Assembly (NCBI RefSeq): GCF_001941625.1
Contig: NZ_CP016076.1
Span: 2,976,001 to 3,040,000, forward strand
DNA from: Actinoalloteichus fjordicus
Lineage (GTDB): Bacteria > Actinomycetota > Actinomycetes > Mycobacteriales > Pseudonocardiaceae
Direction of reading: 5' to 3'
Length of the DNA: 64,000 bases
The position numbers were made by a program, and so were the translations under genes. The notes beneath the pieces are model-generated. The model saw only the letters and a list, made by a program, of their open reading frames with translations. It had not been told where the DNA came from and did no database searches. Of the stretch, positions 25,360 through 34,744 are shown one piece after another (position 1 is the first letter of the stretch; each line of letters opens with the position of its first letter).

Positions 25360-27581
25360 CGCATTCGTCGACGAATCGATCCGAGCAGGCCCGCTCGGCA
25401 GCCCGGGCCGGGGAGCCCGCCCGGCCCGGCTCGGCGCGGGCAGGCTCACTCTCGACGGCCGCAGGCTCGTCGGAAGGCGTGAAGGGAGCGGCGGTGGCCG
25501 AGACGTCGACCGGGCGGTCGGGCATCGCGGGCGCGGCGAGCCTGCGCAGTGACCGGCTGGACGCGGTCGTCGTGGGTTCGCCCGGCGCGACGCCAACCGA
25601 CTCCGTCGGGGCCGACGCGGTCGCCGAAGCCGACGCGGTCGCGACCGACGTCCCTGCGGGCACCGACTCCGACGAGCGGGGCGGGCGACGATCCCGCCGC
25701 ACTCGTCAGCCCGGCCGCACCCGGCGGAAGCGTCGTCGCGAGCCGACGGCGGACGAGTCGGCCGCCTCGTCCCTGCCGATCGCCTCGGCGCGTCGGTCCT
25801 GGCAGGTGATGCGCACCGAACTGCTGAACACCCCCGGCACGACCTCGGCCGCGCTGATCGCCTGCGTGCTCGCCAATCTCTGCGGGCTCGTCGCCCCCTG
25901 GGCGCTGGGCAGGCTGGTGGACGCGGTGACGCGCGGCGCGACCGGCGGCGACGTGCTGGAGGTCGTCCTCCTGATCGCCTGCGCCGCGCTGGCAGGCGGT
26001 GTGCTGACCGCGCTGGCGGGTGCTCTCATGGTCCGGGCGGGCGAGACGATGCTGGCCAGGCTCAGGGAGCGGGTCGTCGACCGAGCCCTCCACCTCCCGC
26101 CCGGAGTCCTGGAGCGAACCGGCTCCGGCGACCTGCTCTCCCGCGTCGGCGACGACGTCGCGGTGGTCGGCCGCGTGGTGGCCAACGAGGCGACCGTCCT
26201 GGTCTCCTCCGTGCTCGCCCTGCTGCTCACCATGGGCGGTCTGGTCGCGCTGGACTGGCGGCTGGGGTTGGCGGGCCTGCTCGCCCTGCCGATCTACATC
26301 CGGGCGTTGTTCTGGTATCTGCCGAGGTCGGGGCCGGGATACGCGGCCGAGCGAGTGGCGATCGCCGAGCGGGCCGAGGTCATGATGAGTTCGCTACACG
26401 GGCACGCCACGGTCGACTCCTACCGGCTGAACGCCGAGCGCGTCGACATGATCAACGAGCGGTCCTCGGCGGCGAAGTCGATCTCGGTGCGGGTCTTCCG
26501 GCTGCTCACCCGCTTCGGCTCCAGGGTGAACGCGGGCGAGTTCGTCGGGCTGACCGCGATCATCGTCGTCGGTTTTCTGCTGGTCCGTGGCGACCTGGCC
26601 ACCGTGGGAGCCACCACGGCGGCCGCACTGTACTTCCACCGACTGTTCAACCCGCTGAGCGCGGTCATGCTGGGCTTCGACAAGATCCAGTCGGCCGGGG
26701 CGAGCCTGGCCCGGCTCGTCGGCGTCGCCGACATCCCCGCCGCCGCCGAGCCCGTCGACCCGCCGCGACCCGCCGACACCGGTCTGGAGATCCGCTCGGT
26801 CTCGCATCACTATTCGGCGCCGCCGGGGAGCGCCGCCGGTCGCGCTGCCGCCGGTCCCGATGCCGCCCGGTCTTCGGTGCCCGCCGACGGGCCGGCGGTG
26901 CTGGCCGACGTCACCCTGCGCATCCGGCCGGGGGAGCGGGTCGCGCTGGTCGGCGCCAGCGGGGCGGGCAAGACGACGTTGGCGGGCATTGCGGCAGGCG
27001 TGCTGGTTCCCGCCTCGGGTTCGGTGCTGCTCGGCGGAGTGCCGATCGGGGAGCTGGGCCTGCGTGAGCTGCGCAGGCACGTCGCTCTGATCAGCCAGGA
27101 CGTCCACGTCTTCTCCGGGCCGTTGATCGACGACGTCCGGCTGACGGCTCCGGATGCGGACGAGTCGCGGGTGCGCGCCGCCCTCGACCGGGTCGGAGCG
27201 CTCGGCTGGGTGACCGCACTGCCCGACGGCGTGGACACGGTGGTGGGCGAGAACGCCCGTCGACTCACCGCCCCGCAGGCGCAGCAACTGGCCCTGGCGA
27301 GGCTGGTGCTCGCCGACCCGCCGGTGGCGGTCCTGGACGAGGCCAGCGCCGAGGCGGGCAGCGCGGGCGCCCGTGAGCTGGAGCGGGCCGCCGCCCGAGC
27401 GACCGAAGGCCGGACCACGCTGGTGGTGGCCCATCGACTGCCGCAGGCCGTGACGGCCGACCGGGTGGTGGTGCTGGAGCACGGCCGGATCGTCGAGATC
27501 GGCACCCATGACGAGCTGGTCGCCTCGGGAGGTCGGTATGCGCGGCTCTGGGCGGCCTGGCAGGGCCGCGAACGGGCGTGA
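25356..27581 (+). CDS. Exporter-fold ABC subunit with intact Walker motifs and degenerate signature
   Basis: A 741-residue half-transporter and partner of the previous gene. Residues 1-145 are a low-complexity tail ending in an Arg-rich stretch (RRSRRTRQPGRTRRKRRR). Membrane segments follow at about 160-430. Walker A GASGAGKT is near 532 and Walker B VAVLDEASAEAG near 655, both functional in appearance. The signature is LTAPQAQQLALAR instead of LSGGQ. With the upstream subunit this predicts one working ATP site (its Walker A/B plus the partner's LSGGQ) and one dead site. The ATG overlaps the preceding TGA. Probable function: siderophore traffic, direction unknown. Confidence 0.88.
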   Translation: MTHSSTNRSEQARSAARAGEPARPGSARAGSLSTAAGSSEGVKGAAVAETSTGRSGIAGAASLRSDRLDAVVVGSPGATPTDSVGADAVAEADAVATDVPAGTDSDERGGRRSRRTRQPGRTRRKRRREPTADESAASSLPIASARRSWQVMRTELLNTPGTTSAALIACVLANLCGLVAPWALGRLVDAVTRGATGGDVLEVVLLIACAALAGGVLTALAGALMVRAGETMLARLRERVVDRALHLPPGVLERTGSGDLLSRVGDDVAVVGRVVANEATVLVSSVLALLLTMGGLVALDWRLGLAGLLALPIYIRALFWYLPRSGPGYAAERVAIAERAEVMMSSLHGHATVDSYRLNAERVDMINERSSAAKSISVRVFRLLTRFGSRVNAGEFVGLTAIIVVGFLLVRGDLATVGATTAAALYFHRLFNPLSAVMLGFDKIQSAGASLARLVGVADIPAAAEPVDPPRPADTGLEIRSVSHHYSAPPGSAAGRAAAGPDAARSSVPADGPAVLADVTLRIRPGERVALVGASGAGKTTLAGIAAGVLVPASGSVLLGGVPIGELGLRELRRHVALISQDVHVFSGPLIDDVRLTAPDADESRVRAALDRVGALGWVTALPDGVDTVVGENARRLTAPQAQQLALARLVLADPPVAVLDEASAEAGSAGARELERAAARATEGRTTLVVAHRLPQAVTADRVVVLEHGRIVEIGTHDELVASGGRYARLWAAWQGRERA

Positions 27582-27939
27582 TTCGCGGGACCCTGTCGAG
27601 AGGGCCTCGCGGGCGTGCCCTACCCGGGCGGTCCGGGAACCTCCGGTGATGACCGAGGCGGCCAGGGACGGCTGCCCATGATGATCAGGAGTCGCCAGTG
27701 ATCGGCGGCGCGCCGAGCCGGACCGGTCGATCTGCTGCCCCCCGGCCACGCAGGCAGGCCTGCTCGCAGGTTGCCGGATCTGATCAGCCCGGACGAGGCG
27801 CGTGCGACGCTGCGGTGCAGGCTCGACTCACTCGCGATGCCGCCGCCGAGACCCGACCGGGCCGCCGCATCCAGGGCGAGCGGCCTGCTGCCGCCCCGAG
27901 GAGGACGGCGATGGCGATCGATCGAGTCCCGGCCGGACG
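27582..27939. other. Intergenic region, no gene seen
   Basis: About 360 bases between convergent genes (iron ABC subunit and MFS transporter). No coding sequence, repeat or clear hairpin terminator was identified by eye. Confidence 0.5.
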
Positions 27940-29199
27940 TCACGGCGGCTGCGGGGCGCCCGCGACCACGGGCTGGTTCTCGGGCTCCGGTCGGATCGCG
28001 GGTCTGCGCAGAACCGGCAGCGAGCAGATTCCCGCGCAGATCGCGAGGGAGGCCGCCGCGACGAGGAAGCCGCCACGCGAGCCGAGATGCTCGACCACCG
28101 TCCCGCCCGCCATGTTGCCGATGGCGCCACCGACTCCGGTGGCGCTGGACAGCCAGGCGAAGGCCTCCGTGGCGCGGGTCGCCGAGGCACGCCGGGTGAG
28201 TCCGTCGTAGAGCATCGTCAGGGCGGGCGCGACCATGGTGCCGAACAGGACCAGCAGGATCGCCAGCACCACGGTGTTCGGGGCGAGTGCGAGCAGGACG
28301 GCGCCGACGGCGACACCACCGGGGAACAGCGCGAGCGCGGCGCGGCCCTTGGCTCGCGCGCCGAACACCAAGCCGCCGATGCCGGACCCGGCGGCCACAC
28401 AGGCCAGCATCAAGGCGGAGGCCGTCGGCGCGTCCGGTCCGCCCGCTCCCGCCACGGCCGCCAGGTTCACCATCACCAGGCCTGCCAGCAAGGCGCTGGC
28501 GGAGCCCATCATCATGACGAAGCCCGGTCCGGCGAGCCTGCCCTTGCGTGGTGGCGGCGCCGAATCGGACTGCGGCTCATGGCGGGCTCCTCGGCGCCTG
28601 TGCGGGGCGCGGGCCGGTCTGCCCGCCTCGGCGGCGCGCTGTCCGCAGTAGAGGACGGTGCCGAGCAGGGTGAGCACGCCCGAGCCGATCAGTGCCGCCT
28701 GCGGACCGGCGAAGGCGACGAGCATGGTGGTGACCATCGGCCCGACGACCAGCACGATCTCCTGCAAGGTCGAGTCGAGGGAGAAGGCGGTCAGTCGCTG
28801 TTCCGGGGAGGTCAGGGCCGCGATGGCGGCCCGCAGTGCCGCCATCACCGGCGGCGTCGTCGCGCCGCCCACCGAGGCGACCGCCATGAGCAGGAGCGGC
28901 TCCGAGGGCAGCAGCGCGAGAGTGACCAGGCTGCCCGTGTAGGTCACCGAGCACACCAGGAGCACGAGCCGTCGTCCGACGCGATCGGCCAGCCGGGCCA
29001 CGGCGGGTCCGGTGAGCACCGAGCCGACCACCGAGGTGCCGGTGACCAGTCCCGCCACGTCGTAGCCGTGATCCTGGGTGACCAGCAGCAGCATCGCGAG
29101 GCTGGTCATCCCGGTGAAGGCGCGGGCGAGGACCGAGGACGCGAGCAATGCCCCGACGGCCGGGGTCGAGAGCAGGTCGCGGTAACGCGAGATCGACAC
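27940..29199 (-). CDS. Major facilitator superfamily transporter
   Basis: A 419-residue protein with about twelve membrane segments. The loop between segments 2 and 3 carries the MFS motif-A remnant VARLADRVGRRLVLL. A hydrophilic Arg-rich loop near residues 195-220 separates the two halves. Such actinobacterial MFS proteins are usually drug or sugar effluxers; the substrate is unknown. The start is GTG at 29199 with GAGG a few bases upstream. A perfect 16-base LacI-type palindrome lies 20 bases before the start, so expression is probably controlled by a LacI-family regulator that is not encoded in this window. This would fit a sugar or oligosaccharide substrate. Confidence 0.88.
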   Translation of the reverse strand: MSISRYRDLLSTPAVGALLASSVLARAFTGMTSLAMLLLVTQDHGYDVAGLVTGTSVVGSVLTGPAVARLADRVGRRLVLLVCSVTYTGSLVTLALLPSEPLLLMAVASVGGATTPPVMAALRAAIAALTSPEQRLTAFSLDSTLQEIVLVVGPMVTTMLVAFAGPQAALIGSGVLTLLGTVLYCGQRAAEAGRPARAPHRRRGARHEPQSDSAPPPRKGRLAGPGFVMMMGSASALLAGLVMVNLAAVAGAGGPDAPTASALMLACVAAGSGIGGLVFGARAKGRAALALFPGGVAVGAVLLALAPNTVVLAILLVLFGTMVAPALTMLYDGLTRRASATRATEAFAWLSSATGVGGAIGNMAGGTVVEHLGSRGGFLVAAASLAICAGICSLPVLRRPAIRPEPENQPVVAGAPQPP

Positions 29200-29219
29200 G
29201 AGGCCTCACCGTAGACGAA

Positions 29220-29235
29220 TGGAAAGCGCTTTCCA
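29220..29235. promoter_or_regulatory. LacI-family-type operator palindrome
   Basis: TGGAAAGCGCTTTCCA is a perfect 16-base palindrome with the central AGCGCT typical of LacI-family operators. It lies 20 bases upstream of the MFS gene start. A near-identical copy occurs at 43088 before a pectate lyase gene. Confidence 0.75.
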
Positions 29236-29749
29236 CGGTACGGGTGACCCCGAGCGGTGTCAAAGCCCGTTCGACGGAGTTCGCACCGCATTCGACGCCG
29301 GACACGGGCCCGGCATCCGGAGCGGGCGGGTCCGGTCACGCTCCACAACGGACCTGCACGGCCGTGCCGTGCATGCAGGCAGACGCGGGTGCGGTAGCCC
29401 CTCGATGCCGGTCGGTGCTCGTGACGCACGGCCGTCGACCAATCGGCAGTCGCCAGGCCCGCCAGCGACGGCCGACGTCGGGGATGATCGGTCTCTGTCC
29501 GACCGCATGACGTCGTCGCAGCCGAGCATCTCGCCGATCGACTCGCCTGATACCGCCCCGCGCTGCGGAGCGATCACGCTAACTTTGCCGTCGGGACCTC
29601 GAACGGCTTCTCGGATGACGACGCGGCGGGCCGGGGTCGAGGCGAAACCGTGTCGGGCGGCCGTCGTACCGGGTGGCGACCGCAGGCGGCGATCAACTTC
29701 TGCCGGGCGGGCTCGGCGGGACGCTCGACGACGATCCGAGGAGACGACC
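29236..29749. other. Intergenic region, no gene seen
   Basis: About 510 bases upstream of the Trypco1-like gene. The downstream frame stays open through it, but the translation is not protein-like and the strong ribosome site lies at its end, so I treat it as noncoding. Confidence 0.5.
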
Positions 29750-30280
29750 GTGACCGTGCACGTGGAGTACCTCCCCTTCGACGACGGCGATCCGGTACCC
29801 ATCCAGGGCGACGAGTCGCGTGCACCGCACTACGGCGGCGCCGAGCCCGTGGGCAGAGGACGGGTCGCTCCGTCGAAGCCGGGACGGGCGGACCGTGACC
29901 TGGACGACCTCGATGATCTGGAGGATCTGGACGTCGAAGACTCCGATTCTCCCGAGCACCACGCCGATGCCGACGAATCGGACGGCGATGCGGCCGAGCG
30001 TGATCGGCGGTTGCGCAGGCGGGTCGAGAAGTCCATCGAGCGCATTCGCCGTTTCGGCGCGATGACCGTCGAACGCATCAGTGACATGCCGAGGAAGCCG
30101 GACAAGGTCACGGTGGAGATCGCGGTGAAGGTCTCGGCCGAGGCGGGTGTGGTCATCGCCAGAACCTCGGCCGAGGCCAATTTCAAGATCGCGGTCGAGT
30201 GGTCGAACCCGGCCGCCCCGGCATCGGCCGCAGTGGACGACCAGGCAGCGGAGGACGAACCTGCATCGGGCGCCGAGTAG
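29750..30280 (+). CDS. Trypco1-like (CU044_2847 family) protein
   Basis: A 176-residue protein. The first 40 residues contain a beta-strand-like VTVHVEYLPFDDGDPVPIQ. The middle is an acidic low-complexity region (DLDDLDDLEDLDVEDSD). The conserved end, residues about 110-155, holds MPRKPDKVTVEIAVKVSAEAG and ARTSAEANFKIAVEW, which match the trypsin-co-occurring domain 1 seen beside trypsin-like peptidases and NTPases in predicted actinobacterial conflict systems. Here no peptidase is adjacent. The GTG at 29750 has GAGGAG 6 bases upstream. The acidic insert between the two conserved parts is unusual. Function unknown; assignment rests on my recollection of the family motif. Confidence 0.75.
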   Translation: MTVHVEYLPFDDGDPVPIQGDESRAPHYGGAEPVGRGRVAPSKPGRADRDLDDLDDLEDLDVEDSDSPEHHADADESDGDAAERDRRLRRRVEKSIERIRRFGAMTVERISDMPRKPDKVTVEIAVKVSAEAGVVIARTSAEANFKIAVEWSNPAAPASAAVDDQAAEDEPASGAE

Positions 30281-30389
30281 CCCGCAGACGGCCGGTCTGC
30301 ACCGGTCGCCAGGACGAGGGCCCCGCGCGGAGACCGGAGTCGGAACCGCGCCGTGGGCGTGCTCCGTTCCTGCCGCAGACCCTCTCCGG

Positions 30390-31139
30390 TCAGTACGAGG
30401 GCCGTGTGATCCAGTCGTCGACCCGGGTGTTGAACCAGGCGGGATGCGCGAGGGGCAGCCCGTGCCCGGTGTCTGCGTGCACCTCCCACTCGCTGCCGGG
30501 CAGGTCCGCATGGAGTTGTGGCATCCCGCGCAGCAGCGCGCGCGGCTCCTTGTCACCGGCGAGGAGCAATGCCCGACCGGGGAACTCGCGCCACGACTCG
30601 GGTGTCCGGAACACCGCGTTGGCCCGGGTGAGCGCGACCAGGCTCTCCTTCGTCAGCGCGGCCGAGGTCCGGAGGTAGTCGTCCAGGAGTTCGTCGGGAA
30701 CGAAGAGGGACTTCGCCTGGATCCTGGCGAACCAGGGCATCCGAGCCAACGGCGCGGTGGCACCGACGATCCAGTCGACGAGACCCGGCAGCGGTGCGCC
30801 CTGCGTGAGCGCGCTGACCACCACGACGCGCGTGACGAGATCGGCGTGGGTGGCGGCCAGTTCGATCGCGATCTGGGCGCCGAGGGAGAAGCCGATCACC
30901 GTGACGTCCGTGCCCGAAGGCAGCCTGCGCAGCTCCTCGGCGAGCGACTCGACGACGGCCGCACTGGTCGTGTAATCCTCGTCGCTGCTCCTGTCATGTC
31001 CGGGCAGGTCGGGGACGAGGATGCGGTAGCGCTGCTCGAAATGCGTGATCTGGGCGTTCCACATCCACCCGGCCATTCCGCCGCCGTGGATGAACAGAAG
31101 GACCGGAGCGTCGAGGGGACCTGTCGTCCTGAGGTGCAT
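30390..31139 (-). CDS. Alpha/beta-fold hydrolase
   Basis: A 249-residue hydrolase. The oxyanion region is LLFIHGGGMAGWMWN near residues 14-28. The nucleophile elbow is GFSLGAQ near 84-90 (G-x-S-x-G). The late acid is probably the Asp in LLLAGDKEP near 200. The catalytic His is in DTGHGLPLAHP near 227. Cap-domain helices lie between. This is the generic layout of esterases and other small hydrolases, and the substrate cannot be named. ATG 31139 is preceded by AAAGGAA and is preferred over an in-frame start 45 bases upstream. It stands alone, convergent with the Trypco1-like gene. Confidence 0.88.
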   Translation of the reverse strand: MHLRTTGPLDAPVLLFIHGGGMAGWMWNAQITHFEQRYRILVPDLPGHDRSSDEDYTTSAAVVESLAEELRRLPSGTDVTVIGFSLGAQIAIELAATHADLVTRVVVVSALTQGAPLPGLVDWIVGATAPLARMPWFARIQAKSLFVPDELLDDYLRTSAALTKESLVALTRANAVFRTPESWREFPGRALLLAGDKEPRALLRGMPQLHADLPGSEWEVHADTGHGLPLAHPAWFNTRVDDWITRPSY

Positions 31140-32023
31140 GTCGCGATTCCTTTCGTCTGCTGGACGCAGCGCAGCCGCTCGCATGCGGAGGAGACTGCGA
31201 TCCGGGACGCGGCTCGGCGAGCCGCGTCGGACGCCGTGTCGCCCCGAGTCGACTCCCGACGCAGCTGATCATCTACTCGCCGGGACGCCTGCGAGGGCCG
31301 AGCCCCGCGACCGGACGCGGACTCGGGCTCCCCATCGGGTGATCTTCGTGCGCGACTCGGTGAGTGGATGCGCTTGTTGCGGTAGATCTGATCACGAACC
31401 GCACCCACCGCGAAGCGGAATCCGATGTCCGAGGGGGCCGCGTCTTCCGCTACCGGGAAACACCGGCAGCCTGCCGTCTCGCAGCCCGGCCTCCTATCCC
31501 GTCGCGGGCGGGTTCGACCGAGAACCGCACGACGTTCGATGCCGTCCCCTATGCAGGCGATGCGAAGCAGATCCCACTCCCCGGCCGACCGGCGGAGGCG
31601 GGTAACGCCGCGATGGACCGGGCGACGGACTTGGGTCAGACGGACTGGAACCTCGGACCCGGCAGGCCCGGGGTCGACGTGCCGCCGTTTCAGTCCGTCC
31701 GACCCGAATAGCTCTGCCGCACTGTCGTGGGGCGGGCTGCGCAGCTACTCGGCGTCCACCGCCGGTTCGCGGGCCGACCGCCCGGAGGTTCGCGGCGCGG
31801 CTCGCGCACACCGACGGACCACGAGTCCGCACGGGTCTCGTCCGGCCACCGAACCCGGAGTGACCCGACCCGGTGTGGCGAGCGACCCGGTCTCGACGCG
31901 GGGCCGTCTCGATCCCGCTCCGCCGACGAGGCCCGCCGAGCGGGAAGATTCCGGTGGACGGGCCCCGCCAGGGCCGTGCCGATGGAGGGATTGATCAGGC
32001 GAGCACAACGGGATCGTCCGCAC
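31140..32023. other. Gene-free region of about 880 bases
   Basis: No coding sequence with a recognisable family, ribosome site or consistent codon pattern was found. A plus-strand open frame at 31364-31711 is the least unlikely candidate but has no supporting feature. Confidence 0.45.
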
Positions 32024-34744
32024 TCAGTCCGGCAGGCGGTCGCCGATCAACGCCAGGTTCTGGATGGCCGCCAGCCCGTACTGTGCGCTGGCGTTGGTAG
32101 AGACGAAGGCGGCCTCGTCGATCGGGTTCAGGGTGCGCGGCCCCTCGATCCGGGTCACCGACCAGTCGAGATCGGGTCCGTACCCCGCCGCACCGCCGTA
32201 GAACTCCGCCCACGCCCGCTCGGCCAGCCGTTCGTCACCGAGCCGCTTGGCCGCGTAGGCGGTGAGCCGGGAGTGTGCCTGCCCGAGGTTGAGATTGCCC
32301 AGCGACTCCCCGAGCTCGGCCTCCTGCTCTGCGGCCGTGGCGTTGTACAGCCTGCAGTACTGGAGCCAGGCCTCCTCGAACGCGGAGTCCGCCAGCAGAT
32401 CGATCAACTCGCTGCACAACTCCACCTGGCCGAACACCGCGTTCAGGTGCGAGACGCTGATCCCGTGATCCGCAGGCAGGTGGTAGCGACCGGTGTCGAT
32501 GTCGTAGCGCTCGCCGTCGGTGTAGAAGCCGTTCGGCAGCTGCGGGATCGTCTCGACTCCCGCGAACAGCTTCTCCCGCGCGATCGGATCGCCGCCGCGC
32601 TCCCACTCGGTGAGCCAGGCGACGGCCAACGCGCTCCAGTCGGTGCCGGTGCCGATGCTCAATGCCTGTGGGTCCGGCTCGTAGACGTCGCCGCGCACCT
32701 TGCGGCTCGGATCGAGCGTGAGGAACGTCTGGTCGACGTCGATCTGGGCGTGCATCAGATCGCCCACGCGCTCGTCGGCCGTCAGGAAGTAGTAGTACCG
32801 CCGGTTGGCGACCGTGCTGATGCGCACCTGCTTGGCGCTGCACCCGAAGTGCTGCACGTTGTGGCGGGTGCCGAGCTTCTCGTACGGGCCGGAGTGGTAG
32901 ACGTCGACCTCGCCGGTGTGCCGCACCATCGCCTCGGCCAGCCGGAACGCCTCGGCGCTGCCGGTGCGCAGGTAGTGCAGCCACAGCCAGATGTCGGTGC
33001 CCAGCTCCGAGTTGTCCCAGGCATAACCGCCGACGTCGTACCGCCAGACGTGGCGGTCGGCATCGTAGGTGTGCATGACGTCGCCATAGTCCCAGAACCC
33101 GTACCAGTGCCGCTGCTCGATCTGATCACGGTAGAAGGCGAACAGGAAGTCCAGCCGATCCTCGATCTCGGCTCTGGCAGGCGTGGAGCGGTCCACCGGG
33201 CTCCAATCGCCGAACACGCCCGCGCCGTGCAGATGCTCCGGCGGCGCGGTCAACAGCGGCGGTGTGCTCACCGAGGCCGACATCGCGGCGAGGCGGTCGG
33301 CGGTCGGCGTGGCGGGCAGCGCCCAGAACAGCAGTTCGCTGGTTCGAGCGATCCCCTCAGCGGTGCCGAAGCCGGGCTCGTAGTCCTCGTAGGTGATCTC
33401 CAGGGCCTCGAGCTGCTCCTCGTAGGTGTCCTGGCCGAGACCGTCGTGGAAGAACCGCAGGTCCATCGGCTTGGCATCGGGCGACCACAGCCACACCGTC
33501 ACCTCGGCCGTCTCCGTCGCGGCGTTGCGGACGTCGAGCTGAGTGGGATGCCGCTGCCAGAAGTCGCGAAGCCCGAAGGCCAGACCGCCGCTGATGCCCC
33601 CGACATAGCCGAGGCCCGACGCGCGCCTGCCCGTTGCCGAGGGCACCCAGCCGTGCCCGGCCTTGGTGCGCTTGCGGATCTGAAAGGACTCCGAGGACAG
33701 CTGGCTCAGCGTGTGATCACCCCAGTCGGGGATGAGATGCATCCGGGTGCGCACGTTGTCCGGGAAGCCGTCCACCGGCGGCGTCGGCCGACCGGCGACC
33801 TGCGCCTGTCGGACCTCGACGCCAGGGTCGCGCCGCAGACCGGTCAGGCCCTTCACGGCTTCCGCGTGCAGACCGCCGTCCTGCCCGCCGAACCGGATGT
33901 GCCGGTCGTGCTGCTGATCGCGCATCGGCACCTGGAGTCGCACGCCGAGCCCGTGGACGAAGTCCTCCTGACCGTCCCGGTCGAAGACGAAGCTATGCAT
34001 CATCCGCAGGTTCTCGGCACCCGCGTAGAGATAGAGCCGCACGGTGAACGGCAGCATCTCCCGACCACCCCGACGGGCCCGATGCACGCCCTCGACCTTC
34101 ACTACGGCGCGGACCGCCTCGGCCTGCTCGACGGTCACCGTGCCGACGCGGCCGACGAAGCGCTCCCGCCTGCTGCTGCCCTCGTCGCCGTCCTCGGCGG
34201 AGTCGCCCCGAATCAGGATCAACTCACCCGCACCGGCGATCTCCACGCCGTCGCGACTGATCGACTCGATCAGGGTGGACCCGCTGCGCGGGATGCGGAC
34301 TCGGATCACTCCGGTGTCGATCTCGACGATGCGACGGTCCTCCCGCACCGTCACCGGGGCCGCGGGCGCCGATCCGTCACCGGGTGTCAGCCGGTAGGCA
34401 TCGGCGGCGGTGTGCGGGCCGACGGCGTGGGCCGACCACTTCAGCGAGCCGTCCGGCCAGTAGCCGATCGGCCAGGTCTGCACCGGCACCTCGTCGCCGC
34501 CGTCGGTGTGCAGGGCGAAGGCCTGATCGGCGGGTAGTGCCCCCTTCGGCCAGGGCACACCCCACGTGGTGCCGGGAACCTCGGCGGGTGCGCCGCCCTC
34601 CAGCCAGCCGAGGCTGACCTCGGCGGGGGCGGCCGAGGTCTGCCTCGTGGCGGCGGACGCCTGCGCTGTCAGCCAGGGAAGCTGCGCTGCGGCGCCTGCG
34701 GCCACCGTTCCGGCGAGAAAACCACGTCGAGGAAATCCAGGCAT
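32024..34744 (-). CDS. Tat-exported exo-rhamnogalacturonan lyase-like protein (PL26/PcRGLX-like)
   Basis: A 906-residue secreted protein. The twin-arginine signal PRRGFLAGTVAAG is at residues 4-16, with cleavage after AQASA near 31. The mature N-terminal RIFT-barrel-like domain shows LGWLEGGAPAEVPGTTWGVP and PVQTWPIGYWPDGSLKWSAH, typical of proteins annotated as PcRGLX/PL26-like. The central and C-terminal parts contain HWYGFWDYGDVMHTYD and an alpha/alpha-barrel-like helical region with SELGTDIWLWLHYL. PL26 enzymes cleave rhamnogalacturonan I from its end. ATG 34744 has GGAG 9 bases upstream. It is not next to other pectin genes, but a PL9 lyase lies 8 kb away. Exact substrate uncertain. Confidence 0.8.
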   Translation of the reverse strand: MPGFPRRGFLAGTVAAGAAAQLPWLTAQASAATRQTSAAPAEVSLGWLEGGAPAEVPGTTWGVPWPKGALPADQAFALHTDGGDEVPVQTWPIGYWPDGSLKWSAHAVGPHTAADAYRLTPGDGSAPAAPVTVREDRRIVEIDTGVIRVRIPRSGSTLIESISRDGVEIAGAGELILIRGDSAEDGDEGSSRRERFVGRVGTVTVEQAEAVRAVVKVEGVHRARRGGREMLPFTVRLYLYAGAENLRMMHSFVFDRDGQEDFVHGLGVRLQVPMRDQQHDRHIRFGGQDGGLHAEAVKGLTGLRRDPGVEVRQAQVAGRPTPPVDGFPDNVRTRMHLIPDWGDHTLSQLSSESFQIRKRTKAGHGWVPSATGRRASGLGYVGGISGGLAFGLRDFWQRHPTQLDVRNAATETAEVTVWLWSPDAKPMDLRFFHDGLGQDTYEEQLEALEITYEDYEPGFGTAEGIARTSELLFWALPATPTADRLAAMSASVSTPPLLTAPPEHLHGAGVFGDWSPVDRSTPARAEIEDRLDFLFAFYRDQIEQRHWYGFWDYGDVMHTYDADRHVWRYDVGGYAWDNSELGTDIWLWLHYLRTGSAEAFRLAEAMVRHTGEVDVYHSGPYEKLGTRHNVQHFGCSAKQVRISTVANRRYYYFLTADERVGDLMHAQIDVDQTFLTLDPSRKVRGDVYEPDPQALSIGTGTDWSALAVAWLTEWERGGDPIAREKLFAGVETIPQLPNGFYTDGERYDIDTGRYHLPADHGISVSHLNAVFGQVELCSELIDLLADSAFEEAWLQYCRLYNATAAEQEAELGESLGNLNLGQAHSRLTAYAAKRLGDERLAERAWAEFYGGAAGYGPDLDWSVTRIEGPRTLNPIDEAAFVSTNASAQYGLAAIQNLALIGDRLPD

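Noticed and set aside
29219-29749. Upstream extension of the Trypco1-like gene
   Set aside because: The translation is Arg/Ser-rich and unlike any protein; GAGGAG before GTG 29750 defines the start.
31364-31711. Possible 115-residue gene on the plus strand
   Set aside because: No ribosome site, no family resemblance and no neighbour support; left as unproven.
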